DNA of 64,000 nt, taken from Centroberyx gerrardi (lineage: Eukaryota; Chordata; Actinopteri; Beryciformes; Berycidae). The stretch is taken from the NCBI RefSeq assembly GCF_048128805.1, contig NC_136005.1, positions 17,820,260 to 17,884,259 of the forward strand, read 5' to 3'. Below the pieces are notes generated by a model. That model saw only the letters and a program-made list of their open reading frames with translations. It had not been told where the DNA came from and did no database searches. Positions 23,851 to 37,661 of the stretch are shown piece by piece. Position numbers and translations under genes: made by a program. Numbering within the stretch: the stretch's first letter is position 1; every line of letters starts with the position of its first letter.

Positions 23851-26800
23851 TCACCTCTGCACTGGATTTCTGGAGCCCAGGGACTGTTTCCCACGACTGG
23901 TCCCTTTGCGATAGTCACTCCCCGGGCCGCCCGGCTGCGGGACCCTGACCTGCCTATGGTGCCTCCCTTTTGCCTCTGGCTCCGAGTCACTGAGCTCCAG
24001 GTCAGGGCAGTATCCGTCACTCTCCTGGTACGACCGCGCGCCACCAGGTTGGTGATCAGGCACCGGCTTGGCCCATAGTCTCTCCTTGGCTGAGCCCTTA
24101 CGGGACAGTTTGTCAGAGACCCGCAAGTCCTCCGTGGTCCGTACTAAGTTGACAGTAGCCTCTTTGAAAGACCTGCTGAAGTGCTCCATGGTGGACTTGC
24201 GAAAGCTGCTGGATAGGCTGCCCTTGCCCAACGCCTCGTTTGAAGCGTCCTGGTCATTGGGCGTCTGGCAAGAACTGTCCTTTTGAGCCACAAACTTCTC
24301 CAAGAGGCCATTAGCTTTGGCAACACACGCCCGGTCTTGGTCAAGTTTGCCATTACCGTTGGATGAGTGTCCATGGAGGGCAGCATGTAGAGCTAAGGGT
24401 TTGCCAGTTGGTTTGATGGGCAAAGCTGGGCTGCCTCCTGCACTGCCCTCTCTGTAGGAATGACTTGAGGAAGACAGCAGGCCGTTGGAGCGCTCCTCTC
24501 TCCTGCCGCGACCGTGGAGCTGAGGCTTCCCCTGGCCCAGCCCTCCCCCCATGTGTTCATGAACATTCCCACTGTTGTCCGGGCAGAGGGGCCCATTCCC
24601 AGATTTGGAACTGGCATTTCCATTTCCCAGGCTTGAGACTTTGGGCATCTTCAGCTTCAGAGTTATCCTCGGAGGAGGACGGAACAGCATGCTCTCCACG
24701 GGAAACGAAACAGGGAGGCCTTCAGAGAAAATACATTATTCAGGATTCAACTATGAATCTAACGACACAACAAAACACTAGCAAAAAAAACCAAGCACAA
24801 TACTAGAACTGTCTCTGTTATAATTTGCATGTGGTCTTGTAACAATAAAAGGACCAGCAGCTGAAACACAATAGATGGCTCACCAGCAGAGAGCTCCTGG
24901 TTCAAGAGCTTCACATGCAAGTTGAACATCTGCTCCTGGGCTTTGCTCTGCGACAGTTTCAGCTTCTCCCTCCGACTCACCATGTAACACAAATTCCTCA
25001 CCTACAGGATGAAAAGAAAAGATGCAAAGCAATTTAAACACTGGCAATTAAAAAGGAGCACTACACCATTTTGTATAATGTTAATTATGTTATCTCATAT
25101 GTAAATGATTTCCTTTGTGTTCCTATAAAGCAATTTTTTGCTCTGTCCTACCTTGAAAACTATACTGTTCCGACAGTATTCATCTCTGAGGCTTTGGGCC
25201 ATGCTATATCTTAATTCAATTCCTTTAATTTATGTAAATCTGTAATTAACACGAGAGGTCAGCTCAGTGTGCAGCTCAGAGAATTCAGTGACTTTCAAAC
25301 CAAAACCTCAAAAATGTTCATCATAGTTTATAGATTGGGACATATGGGAGATGATACACATAATGTATCAGATTTATTTTTTGATGTGCCCCTTGAAGTA
25401 AAACAATAAAGTTAACAAATATATACTGAAAAGAGAGACTTGCTCTTGCTCTGTCAAAGCTTCATGAAACACAAATAACCGAAACAACCAAGACCAAATG
25501 TCTCAGCAGTACAGAAAATTATTCCGCACGAGCACCCACCCTCTCCAGATCCTGTCGCAGGTGCATAAACATGCGCATGCGCGTGTGGATGCTGTCCTCC
25601 TGAGGCTGCAGCAGCAGATTCTCCTCCTCCTCTTTAGGGGGCAGCAGAGCTTTGTTGAAGTTTGATTTCCGCTTCAGCTTCCAGTACTGATAGATGAAGT
25701 CCATCAGGTGCTCGGTGAGGCCAAGGTCCTGGGCCAGCTCGTCCGGCTGGATTAAGGTGTAGAACTCCTCCTCCAGCTCCTGCAGTCTCTGCGCCCGCTG
25801 GCCCACTTTCTCCGTCTCACTAGGGGGTTTAGGGCGAGCTGGGCTCAGGCCAGGCTCCCCTGCTTTGGATTTACTGTGCTTGAGGCAGTAAGACTTGAAC
25901 TTGACTTCATCGCCTTCGTCCAGTATGGTCTTCATCTCTAAGCTGTGCTCGAAGGCACATGTCACGTGGAAAGGAGTGGTGCAGTTCTTTACAGAGCACT
26001 GAGAGCAGAGAGGAGAAAAAAATAAATAATCAACATAGTTGGTACCATTATTCAAATCTAGCCTCTGTGCCCCTTTATATAGACAAACACTGTATGCTGA
26101 AAACAAAATGTGTGCCTATCCCCATAGTTTTACATGGACAGTGACCACACTGATCCACACTCACCTGGATGCATGCGCCCGTCTTCACTTTGCAGAGACT
26201 GCAGATGAGAGACCAGCGACTGGGTGGGATGTGGGATACTTTGGTGATGGGCTCCATCCGCTCTGGACAAGCAATGCTCACCTACAGAATAGCCAGAAGT
26301 CCAGCGTGATGAAAGATGATTTAATGCTCTTGTTGTAGAAGCACTTACAGAGGTCAAGAGGTAAAGGATAAGCGTGTCCCATTATTTACCTCTGGTATCC
26401 ACAGGGCACAGCTTACATGTGCCCACTTGGTGCCTGCACGTGTGGCCTTCATGGCACCACCCTTCTTGGGACACAGAAGGCACTGTGGGTCAATGCCAAG
26501 GACACATGTCCTACACAGCCAGTTTCCAACAGGCACTTTTACGATGCCATAGCAGGCCTAGGGGGGAAAAGCAGAAGGTAACATAAGGGTTTTGGCAACA
26601 GAGATAGGGCTTCGTTGGGCCAATACAGTAAATCGATGTGTAACTGGCACATTTGTCAACACATTTTGGAGACACCCGCTGGCCATTGAGCAAACATTAT
26701 AAATATTCAACGTCACATTCTCATCTTTCCTTGTTTGTGAGAGAATGAAGAGAAAGAAAATGCTGTTCTGGTCACAATATTTTTCTACAAGTGATAGTAA

Positions 26801-28211
26801 AAAGTTGCCTATATAATGTCCATTATATCTCAAGTACTGTGTCTCCAGTTTTTGTTAATATTTGGTACCTGACACATGAGTTTGCTATTACATCTCATCT
26901 GTGTGCTGAAAGGTTCACTACTGCCTACCTGGTGTACACAGATGTTGCACTTATCACAGAAAACCATGTCATTCCCTTCTTCACTATCGGGGGAGCGGCA
27001 CACATCACAGATGACGTCCTCGTCGTATTCAATCCCAAGCCCTTCCACCGTGTCGATGGCGTGGTTCATGTTGTCATGGCACTGCCTCTCCAGGGCCTCC
27101 ATGGCTCGCTCCATCGTCAGCTCATCTACAGGCCCGTCACCTGGGAGACGGACAGAAACAAAAATCCACATAGTTACAGCAGCTCCAGCAGACACCATTA
27201 GCCTATTCCATTTAGGACAATGATTAATAACAGGCAGCGTGTTGAGTTTTAAGATCCTGTTCCTCACCCATATGGTTGAGCTCTGTGTTGAGGGCACGCA
27301 GCCAGTAGAGGTCCATGTCATCCAGATCGTAGCGACACATGCCCTCTGCCAGTTCTTTGATGTTGACATAGCCTGTCTCTATAGAATCTGGACTCCAGCA
27401 CTGGATATACTTCCTCTGGCGGGAGTAAAGCACCTCCTTGGGCTTCTCTGCAATGATTCTGAACACACAGAGACGATCGGTAAAAATGTGTAAGACGGTT
27501 GTGCTTATTAATGAAGCACAGAATACGGTTGTGCTTGTTAATGAAGCACAGAATAAGGTTGTGCTTCTTAATGAGGCACAGAAACACAGATCAAAGGAAC
27601 AGAATCGTGTGATATAATAGCTGCCTAACAAAAAAAGCAAAACTATAATAGTAATTAGTGGTTTGTCCAAAGGGCTGATAAACAGCCTAATCACGGAGCT
27701 TTAGGAAGGGGGCAGCATTACCTGACTGAGGGCTCTGGGATGGTGTCTGGACTTGCTGGCACCTGAACTCCCTTCTCCCACTCCTGCCGCCAGGTGTCTG
27801 CCAGCAGGTAGTAGTCCTCTGGGGAGACATGGTGGGAGTCAGGCAGCTTCATGGCACTGATCAGGTCTTTTCTGAACACCTGTGGGAGAGGCCATGGGCC
27901 ATGATTATTAAGAGACTGGCCTTGACGTTGACATCATCACATTCACAGAACACTCAGCATAGCATTTGATGGCGGTCCAAGAAAGCCTCACTTACTTCAG
28001 CCGGTTTCTTTGGGTTGGAGGCGGGGGTTCCAGGTTTACTTCCATATTTGTTGGAGGAGCAGAAGGAGGTTGAGGGACCTAAATACAGAGAGGGTGTAAA
28101 TTAAAGCAGTGACGAAAATGAAATAGAGTTCTGTTTAGGTTGTGCTCAGGTAGGTCACTCACTCTCATTGTCAGAACTGTCACTGCTGCTTGAGGACCTG
28201 AGACGTTTCAT
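23851..28211 (-). CDS. jade3: jade3, PHD-finger scaffold of the HBO1 acetyltransferase complex
   Basis: Ten coding exons in transcript order: 28163-28211, 27996-28078, 27722-27879, 27268-27458, 26929-27140, 26390-26557, 26165-26281, 25540-25998, 24884-25001 and 23851-24719, making 807 residues (human JADE3 823). Order: Ser-rich start ([10 protein letters not shown]); EPL1-like region ([33 protein letters not shown]); PHD1 of C4HC3 type ([25 protein letters not shown]) at about 207-257; then the zinc-knuckle plus second PHD ([45 protein letters not shown]) to about 350. Next is a helical part ([16 protein letters not shown]) and the motif [13 protein letters not shown]. The last 270 residues are low-complexity. 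JADE proteins direct KAT7/HBO1 with ING4/5 and MEAF6 to histone H4. [14 protein letters not shown] and [10 protein letters not shown] fit JADE3 best. It is followed by rp2 as in human. Confidence 0.96.
27495..27584. repeat. Three-copy 30-base minisatellite in jade3 intron 3
   Basis: Three head-to-tail copies start at 27495, 27525 and 27555, each close to ACGGTTGTGCTTATTAATGA plus AGCACAGAAT. Differences are only one to four bases per copy, so the expansion is recent. Confidence 0.95.
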
Positions 28212-31200
28212 CCTGTAGCATCCTGCAAACGAGAAGAGGACAGACATAAGTCAGGCAAAAGAAACAAGCATGTTATGGCATTAAAAACATGCAATTTATG
28301 GAATTTTAGATTGTAGAGAAAAGCGACTGAGTTTTTCCAAATCATAATCAATTTCAAATATCTATTTAAAAACGTTGGCCACTGGACTGAAGCTAGATTT
28401 CGGCTCTGTCCTGACCTGGACCAGCCTTGGATATAGACGAACAGTCTGCACAGAGGATCAGTTACTCACCATAAATTTCAAATCGAAAAGCATGCTAGTG
28501 GATTCCTCTGACAAACCCCAAACAACCTCTTTTCATACCTGCAAATAAGAAATGGATGTCAGTCCATAAAGTAGATAAATGTAACACTATCAACAACAAG
28601 CGTCTGTTGGATACCACAGAGTTATGTCTGCACACACTGTGCCAGTGAATGTGTCACAATGATGTATTCTGACTCTGGATAGTTGGGTCTCCGATTGCTA
28701 AATACTAGGTCGACTCTGAGCTTTTGCCTGGGAGTTGACTGTATGAAAAATGCCCAGGATACAAAGCTACCAATATTCATAAGCCTGACACATCAGAGAA
28801 TAATCAAAATATAATTCACAGTAGATGGAATCAAACTGGAGCACGACTGCAACATTGAGGTCCCCCAGTTTTAAAGATTTTTTAGGCCATTTTTTCATTA
28901 TTGGACAGTTTACAGTGGAGCAAAACAGGAGAGATGGGGGGCGTGGGGGGGTACAACAAAACTCCCACACCGGATTTGAACCCAGGAAGTCACGGGTACA
29001 TGGTATGCATCTCACCCTCACAACACAGAGGGACTCAAATCCCCAGAAGCCCCAGATACAGTACGCTTTTTCAACAGACAGGACATGCCTCACATTCCCC
29101 ATGCGGACAGGACGGGTGGAAAAAAAAAAGGCATGGCACCCATTCCATACTCTTGCATACTATGGTATGAGCAAAACACACAAATGCCAATAGCTGAGAA
29201 AAATGTACAAGCGGCACATAACCAATAACACTGACCAAATTAGCCCTACAAACTTATTCCCGTCCGCAACCACAAGTCAACCACACCGGCTTATACTTAA
29301 TACACACTTCCCAGTGTGTTCTCTGTGAAAGCACAAGAGACAGGCAGTACTCCCCCTGCATCAACAGCATCTTGCTCAGGCAGTGAGTGACAAAGCACCC
29401 TCACAGAGCCACTTCCATCTACTCAAAAACAAAAATGAGGAGAATGTTTTAGTACTCCATCTAATTTGGCTTTGCAACAAGAAAACAAAACTCTGCACTG
29501 CAATGCGTGACCAACATGTGAATGAGGGGCATCATCTAGAGCAAGGTTATAATTATTGAAGCAGTCATGCTCATGGTTTGTTTACTGTGAAAACAAAAGT
29601 GTACCTAAGCTTGGGTAAAAAGCAGTCATCTCTTACAACTTATAGCATAAAACGCTTTTATTATTTTAAGTGTATTCATCTGGCACCTCAAAAATGTTAC
29701 TCTTGGTAGAACTTTGATACTGCAACTATTTGTCTTTACTCTTTAGTCATCCGTTCTAACAAGATCTACTCTTTTTTGACTAAAAATGTTGCGCTCCTTT
29801 CACAGTAAAATGACACACACACACAACAGTGATCACCTCCACAACACGAAGCAGGAGCAGGGCCTGTTGGAGCTGCACTCAAAACACATCTGCTACTGAC
29901 ATAAGTGTTTGCGTCTCTTTGAATGCACGACACTTTGAGTGTTCAGTTACTCAAGACTTAACCGATGGATAAATAAACAGTGTACATTGTGAGGTTCAGA
30001 CAGTTCATGTGACTATAAAACTGCAATTCAGATTGGGTCAAGATAAAATGCTAAATTGGAGCACAGAAGTAAATGCCTCTTCTTGATGATGAGATTGAAA
30101 GAGAGAACAAATTATGAAAATTCAGAAAAGAAATTACTGTTATCCAATTTCATGGGTGCGCTCATTCAGGAAATCATATGTTCCCGGCACCGCTGTTCCC
30201 TTCCATGCTCCCATTTAGCTTGGTCCGTTTTGGTCCATGGTTGGAAAAGCCAAACCACCACCAATCAAGTATGATATTGGTAAACTAGCAGTGATGCAGT
30301 GGTAAATAAAAAGATGGATAAACTATGACCTCCAGTCACTGATCATCAAGGCAAAAAAACCTACAATTATCAACAAAAATCAGTTCAGGGGGAAATCAGT
30401 AACATTACTTTGTGCTCTTTATGCCCTTAAAATATCCTGTTCTTATAATCCTTCAGTTTGATACTGCCTAGTATTATGTATACTCTGAATTTAGGTCATA
30501 TGGATTTGTCAGACTAAGGAGAGACAGTTGCCTATGTTTTCTGGAAGAGGATAGTCAGTGTTGCTGAATAACGGATAGGCAGTGTAAGATCACCAAAATT
30601 TGTGTCATATTTGGACTCTAACCTTACTAATATTACCGACTAACATTAGCCTATTAACATTAAGTTGTGTCCAGGGCCTCCTCTGCAAAATGAGGAGTAA
30701 CTTAATTTAATTTCACTATTGTTTCACTCACTAGAGGTTAGCACAATGAGAAGATGAATAGGGATGACCATTTTGTTCATTGGTTTCACTGTCCCCACTG
30801 CTGTCTCCCCACCTCCACTATAAACAGCTGTCCTGTTCTGTAACAAATCATGTAATACCATCTCAGATAGGGGCCCGTGTCCCAGTGTACATGAAACTGT
30901 TTGGGAACCCCTGTCCTGAAGTTAACGGGGTCTTGTTAAGTAAGGAAACGATGGGAGACATTGCGGTTCTCGCCCTGTTTACGTTGCTCTCTACTGTGTG
31001 CCCCCAACCAAATTCACTAGTAATGTCTGGGTTCCACTTCACCGAGCTACCGGTAGCTTACAAGCAGACTAGGCGTGTTTAGAATAAACAAATCAATAAA
31101 CAAGAGTAATAAGCCGTCTGCCCTGCCCAAGTGCCTTGGCGCCAAACACAGGCCTTTAGCGGGCTGCAGTGTAGCTACAGACAAGGCAGTGGAGAAATCA

Positions 31201-31700
31201 AACATGGGCGCCACCATCATACAAAGATGTCACTTCCTAGAGCCGTTAGGCGAATATTTATAAAGCTCAGCTGGTTTATTCGGGGTATGGGACGTTGAAG
31301 TATCCGTAACACATGCAGTTAAAGATCGCTGACGTTATACATGATAAAGCGTTTAAAATACTGTTGGAAAAGCAGAAAGGAAGCAGGCCCCGTGGCCTGG
31401 ATAAGCCATCCAGGGCAAATCTTGGCACACTGAGTCCCACTGAACACACGAGCATATTGTTCAAATTCCACGGATCTTACCTTGAATCCACGCAGTATCG
31501 TGAGGTTTGTTCCGCCTAGATATCGGTCGCAACTCAATTTCCAACATGTGCATATAAAAATAGAGGCTCTGGTTATCCCTGTTGATTAAATTTGTTTATT
31601 TTATTCCACCACAGTAGGAATCTCAAGGGTTGCAATCTCTCCAGTCTCTACCACCACGGCACAACAGCTCTATTGTACCGCGCGCCCCGCAGGGTCCTAA
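28212..31700 (-). other. jade3 5' non-coding exons and promoter region
   Basis: The coding exon begins at 28222 after a TTTGCAG acceptor, 11 bases before the ATG. A 69-base non-coding exon lies at 28470-28538 (acceptor TTTGCAG, donor GTGAGT). A donor GTAAGATC after 31481 suggests the first exon, with start sites likely at about 31.5-31.7 kb in GC-richer sequence. All three are read from splice signals only. The 2.9-kb intron between holds a SINE relic and nothing else that I recognise. Confidence 0.5.
28850..29040 (-). repeat. tRNA-derived SINE relic
   Basis: On the - strand a B box GGGTTCAAATCCGG follows a tRNA-like head with ATGTACCCGTGACTTCC. The tail then runs through CATCTCTCCTGTTTTG to CTGTCCAATAATGAAAAAAT and GGCCTAAAAAA. 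This head-body-tail order is that of the common percomorph tRNA SINE, here diverged. The reading frames over it on both strands are not genes. Confidence 0.6.
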
Positions 31701-33719
31701 ACTCCGCCGGGTCCCATTCAGTTTGGGTGTGCTCGATTTGTACACTGACTGGAGTTAGCTTGAACCTTTAATATGAACCACAGAAATAACAACAACAGCA
31801 GTAACCATGAACAATCACCAAAACCATCATCGGAATAAAATTAGGCAATAAACCACGAGAGGCTGTGATTTAGAATGGGACACTAAGTGGGCTGGTTTAT
31901 TGCTTTTATAAAATGGCAATAACACTAAACCACTGTATCAAAACATAAAGAACGTCAGTGTTAAATCAATTTTTCTTTTAATTGAGAATTAAATAATAAT
32001 TGAATTATTGTACATTAATTATTCTTCCACCAAGCAATATTGTTCTTGAACAGTAGATAAACAAAGTGGTTGCTAAGCGATACATAACTATCTGTATGGG
32101 TTGTGATATTCAGTAAGCCACTGATAAATGAACAGTTAGGTATTTTACAACGACTTTTAATGTGACTCAGCCAACCAGAACTTTTATAATGACAGGATAT
32201 GTCACTGCAGTGTCAAATAGGCTAATGAATTACAAATGGAAAAGTTTTCACAAATGTGTATTGATAATGACGATATGCAAACCTGTATGCTCCAGAAAAG
32301 ATTTAGAAACACAAAAGTACATCACAGTCAGCCCCTATGTATTTTCTTAAAGGCGAAGGTTGTACAACTGTTTGATACATCCCTCTACATTCATGTTTTA
32401 TTAATCTTTTCAACTAATTCTCTCTATATGTTATATCGAAATTTCTATATATCTTCAATGTGCTGCATGTATTTTGTCATTGGTAAATTGAGTGGCTTGA
32501 CCAAATTCAACTCAGATTGAGTGTGATGAAGCTATTGACCATTGACTGGAACAATCAATACCAGCCCAAATGATGAAAAAATGGGATAATTGGGTAGAAT
32601 TCAGATAGTTCAAGTGAAAGCTGCTAATTTTGATTCATTCAACCGTGGCTGAGAGGAAGACACTTTGGTGATGCCTACAGTGCTTATCTCAAGTTTGTCA
32701 TAGTTATAACCATTATCGCAGTAAAGAACGGCTTCTTCCACTCATTTCACTTTTTGAATACAGGTGACTTTGGGTGAAGTGCAGTGTGAGAAACCTGAAA
32801 ACAAACTGAGGTCACACAACTGAGAAATTTTGCTAAAGATGATTTAAGAACACTAATTTGTTTCCTATACAAAAACATTCAGTTGACAGTATAAAACAAA
32901 TGATATTACAATATATATATAAAAAAATCTGATTACATGAATTGCCTATATATTAAAAACCCAGCCATTTTCCTAACTGATACACCTTTTCCCATTTTGA
33001 TTTAGTCTAAATAGGTAAGTGAACCTGAATGAACAGCAATATACACATATAAACCTTTTACAATCCAATGTTTGGCCTAACACATATTGACAAAGATGTA
33101 GCTATCACCTACACAGCACGTTTGCAATATCCACAAATTTACACAAAGGAAATCCAGTTATCTAAACCAAACACACAAATACATCCTTGTAAGAAATAAA
33201 AGTACGATTTACATATTTAAAAAAAAATCCCTCAGGCATTCTTGTGCTCACGGTTTTTCCACTGCAAAGATTCTGTCAGACAGTAAAGAGAATAAAGCTT
33301 CAAGTTAAAATTAACTACATTTACAGCAAAAAAGCTACATTCACATAATAGATGAAAGCAATAGAATTATCAAATACATTCATAGAAAATATAAATATTC
33401 ACAGCACTAGTAGTAACTACCATGTGTTCAGTGCTTTACAGCAAATGTTTCATCTTCCTTGTCTTTAGAAGAGAGGGGGTAAATCTAGGAAGTCTGCAAA
33501 CTCATGGTTGATCTCAATAGTCCTATCTTTATCAAAACCCTTATTAAAAAGGCATTGTTGAGGAAAGTCCTCATCATTTTCCCTTCTTATAGATTTTGAG
33601 TCAGAGGACAAAGGAGGCAAATAACCAAATACTACTCATATTCAATCCTAATTGGACGGTTGGGGTTTAGAAAATCTGATTCAAAATCTGATGTGCAGTT
33701 TGTTTTGATACTCAATAAT
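31701..33719. other. Intergenic region and rp2 3' UTR
   Basis: AT-rich sequence between the likely jade3 start region and the rp2 stop. The part next to 33719 must include the rp2 3' UTR, but I could not fix its end. No repeat or gene recognised. Confidence 0.4.
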
Positions 33720-36700
33720 TCACAAGCCCATCTGCATGTCAGCGAAGTTGAAGAAGTTGTCCACATCTCGAGAAGACGTATTTTTGTTATCAGAAACAAA
33801 AACCTGCAAAAAAACAACAAACAGAAACATGCTAAGACTGGTGGGGACATTTTGCCAGAGAGAGAAGCTATCTCTGTAAAAACTAGCAAAGACAGATGCC
33901 ACAAAGACAAAGATTACCTTGGTCCCACTGAACACTTCATGGGCAATGTTCTTGCAGGCTTCCACAACTCCATCACCGTTCAACTCCAGGGCAATGACTG
34001 GGCCTTTGGTAATAACATATGAATTTCAGTATCAAACAGATTATACATAGGTAATAAGATATTAATTTCAGAATCAAACAGATTACAGATATATATGCTA
34101 CGTATCGTGATTGTACGCATCTGTTGTCATGAAAACGTAACTCCAATTTTGGTGATTTTCATGTTTTAATTTCAAATGGCTGTTTTTCTGAGTTCCTGAA
34201 CAGTTGACATTTTGGAGATATGAGATTTTCACCTGACAGTGACGATACATCTATCACTTGCACTCACATGGGAAAAAAATAATGATTGTAAAAAAACAAG
34301 AAGATTAAGCATACCTTTAGTAATCCACTCCACCAGACCCTCTGCACTGTTCTGAAACACTCTCTTCACATCTTCAGGTCGCATCGAGACTTCCTTGGTC
34401 TGGATCAACACAAAACCTTTTGTGGTGGCCTGTGCAAATTAAAGATAAATAGCATCACATAATAAACATCAAAGATTTATCGTGAAACATCAAACATTTA
34501 TAGAGTCCTCCACTTATATACATTGAGAGGAGGTAAACTGTGCAAATAAAAAGGATGTGTCGGCACAGGGCTTGCAACAAGACATGCAACAGGGCTCCGT
34601 CGCTGTCCCATGTGGGTTCGGTCTCATGCTTATGTGATAGAGTAATGCATATTTTGGCAACAACCCAAACATAACTGGAATGTTTTAATAATAACACAAC
34701 CAGCCTGCTTAGCATTTCGGATACAGCATCCTACAAGTTCTCAGAGTGAGTCAAAGAAATTTACACTGAAACTGATACTCACTTTCCCTCTTTCTGCCTC
34801 TTTTGCATAGACAGAACAACTACATGCTTCCTAAGAGGGACAGTTCTCACCCAAAACACAAACGCATGTACATTTACATGCACTAAGTAGTCTGATAATA
34901 AATCATTTCCTAGTTAATGTATTATTTGGGATATGCTGGTTTATAACCCTCGTCATATCTTGATCATAAACATCCTTGTATCCATTAATCAATTCAACTC
35001 CAGCTGAAACAAAGTTCTGCACTGACTGCACAAAACAACAGTTAACAGGATAAGGGGTTAACATATTTAAGTATAACTGGATGGGGTCATAATGTTTACA
35101 GGCAAAAACTCATTAATGGAATACTTCTATTATACTATTAAAGGAATATTAGTGTGTGTAAATGTAGCCAGTGTGTTAAAAACACTTAAAACACAATGGG
35201 GTGCGACATAATAAGCCTATATACAGTCAACAATGTAAATAAGCATCACTGTGGAATAATCAAAAGTTCAGACGAAGCCAACATTTTACACTTATCTAAG
35301 TTCTAGATTTCAGAACAAATCCTTGGATGGTGTGACACAATAGTTAACCTACTTCCTTAAATGAAAGTAAAATGAGCTTCGGTAATGAATGCAACTAATT
35401 TGATTTGACTGATAACCAACTGCATGTTTTGCATGATTCCAGAAACCAAGAGGGTGGATGCAAATGTTTAGGATTAGCTCAAGTTGAATAAAATGAAAGA
35501 TTTTCCCAATATGTAACTTCATTTCAGAAGCTGTCTCACAAACATTCTTCCCTCTATAAAATGTTGAATCTTGGAATTTGGAAGTCATGGTCAACATTGC
35601 ATTTTGCTTGTTTTTTTTTTCAATTAATTGTGCAGCCTTACAAGCACAGTTACAGCATGGCTAGCTGCACCCAACATATTATCAGTTTATTATCAGTATA
35701 ACCTCTGATACCTGATAACCACCTTTTTCCCCACCAGGTATTGGTCAAACACTTCCTCTACATACTAGCAATACATAAACCATGGTGTCAACTCAAGCGA
35801 AGCGTCAGAACACACTTCCTTATTCTCCTCACCTCATCAATCAGTTTGCGGGCATTTGCAGTGGTGTAGTCCCCAGCAAAGAAAACAAAGAGGCAGGACT
35901 CTTCGCTGTCCTTACGCCTTCCTCCCTTTGTCAAAGGCACAATGCTGCGTGCCACATCAGCGGAGATTCGAACAGACTTGAACTCAGACTCTGGGTCTGG
36001 GGCCGGCACATGATCTAGAACCACCACTGCCTCCGGCAACAAGCTCCAGTTGTTCTCCCCAGAGACGGGGGTGAAATCATGTATGTTGCTCCAGTTATTG
36101 TTAAATATGCTGAGCCCGGCATCCTTGAAGTGGAAGGCCAGCTCGGGGTAGTAGTACTGAAAGCAACCAAACTTCATGCCTGTTGAGGACTCAATGATGG
36201 GTTGAGTGGCACAGCACAAGAACACCTCCATCTTCTTACAGTCCCGTGTGCGAAACTGCTGACAGGCCACCACACACTTGATGTCCTTACAGTCTCTGAA
36301 AAACACACTGCCCTTGACAGGTCCCAAAACAATGCGACAATTCACACAGTCATCGATGGTAATAGTGGCAGAATGGTCAAACACGTAGATGTTGCAGTTC
36401 TCACACTCCTGGATGACAAACTGTTGCCCGTTCAGTTTGCCAGGCAAACGGCCCACTGTGACATCTTTGAGACCTGTCAGCATGTAGTCCTTGGGATCAA
36501 CCTGTGCAAAGACAAAGACCATAAGTTTGGTATTTTAGACAGCATTGTTTTATGTTCTGTACTCATTAGTTTGGATGTCAAATGGAAGAAACAACTGCTG
36601 AAGCAATCCATGCACATCTTGAAAATCTGAGTATGATGACAATGATTTTTGGATAACTAAGACCCTAGTTTACTTCTAGGTATTTACCCACTGAACCATT

Positions 36701-37661
36701 TTCAAATGCAGTGTACCCATTAGCCGGTGCTACATGATTGATGGTGCATTAGTTGGAAACATAGCAAGTTCCCCACTTGTATTCACGCCTCTGTCGGCCT
36801 TTCAGGTGCAACATCCCTTAAGTCAGATCGGAAGTTGAACTGCCAGTGAACGCCCAGTGTCTGAACCACTCATACTAAGTATGGTCAGCCTGGGTTCAGA
36901 TGCAGAGCATGTGCTGTTGTGTGGTGACGTTAATCCGATAATGAGCTATATCCACGGATTGAGCAAGAGGGGAAAGCTTCGAGACTGCATTTAGTGATGT
37001 GGACATATACTGTACATGCATGTGCGATGAACCCCCTACACCCAAGCTAATTAGGTAACGAGTACAGATTAATATTTTGAGACTGACTGCCCTATGCAAT
37101 TTTTTCTTGCACTTCAAATCTCGGTGAGAGCAGTAGTCTTGTACCTGCGGAGCTGCACGCCGCAATAATCAGTTCCCTTCAATCGTTTAGAGCTAATATA
37201 AACATTAGGTTACTGCCCAATAACCTTACTGACGCTGACGGTGCATTTCAGCATCGTGAGAGGTACCGTTGACGGCTACCATTACATTGACGGTTGCCTA
37301 ATTAGCCCAAACTGAAAATTTATTGATTTGCCTGGGAGCATTTGAACTTGCAAGCAGTTAAGTTATCGTAGCTTTATTAGCTGAGGTTAGCTATAAACGT
37401 TAGTACAGTTAGCTGTCTCAATAGTTAGGCAAGCTAGCTGATTTCAACTTCCACTTACAAACACTTTATCTTCCCTTTTACTAGCCGTAACGTTACCTTT
37501 TCACGCTTATCCCAGCTGTATTGCTTCGGTGCCTCATCGGTGTTATTGCCAAGGGGAACAGTGTTGCTTGTCGTCGTAGTTTCAACAGTCGTTGTTGTCG
37601 GAGTACGCTCCTCTTTTTCAGCTGGTTTTCTTCTGGATTTTTTGGAGAAGAAACAGCCCAT
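33720..37661 (-). CDS. rp2: rp2, XRP2, GTPase-activating protein for ARL3
   Basis: Five exons in transcript order: 37497-37661, 35833-36501, 34315-34429, 33918-34003 and 33720-33803, making 372 residues (human 350). MGCFFSK at the start gives the Gly2 myristoylation and Cys3 palmitoylation sites. A Thr-rich insert of about 20 residues follows, then the conserved [10 protein letters not shown]. The beta-helical TBCC domain runs from about residue 45 to 200. It contains [20 protein letters not shown] and [10 protein letters not shown], whose first Arg (139) equals the human Arg118 arginine finger. The C-terminal NDPK-like domain ([32 protein letters not shown]) ends with the NFADMQMGL segment. 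RP2 releases lipidated cargo for cilia through ARL3 and is mutated in X-linked retinitis pigmentosa in humans. The order jade3-rp2-slc9a7 matches human Xp11.3. No defect seen. Confidence 0.97.
34430..35832. other. rp2 intron 2
   Basis: Spans the gap between exons 2 and 3. AT-rich, with no exon, repeat or RNA gene that I recognise. Confidence 0.5.
36502..37496. other. rp2 intron 1
   Basis: No exon recognised. The segment at about 36780-36900 has a repeat-like look (TGCAACATCCCTTAAGTCAG), but I cannot assign it. Confidence 0.4.

Noticed and set aside
27224-27587. Repeated [10 protein letters not shown]-type peptide on the - strand
   Set aside because: It comes from the 30-base minisatellite in a jade3 intron, beyond the splice acceptor at 27458.
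36896-37165. 89-codon - strand frame in rp2 intron 1
   Set aside because: The exons on both sides join in phase without it, and it resembles no known protein.
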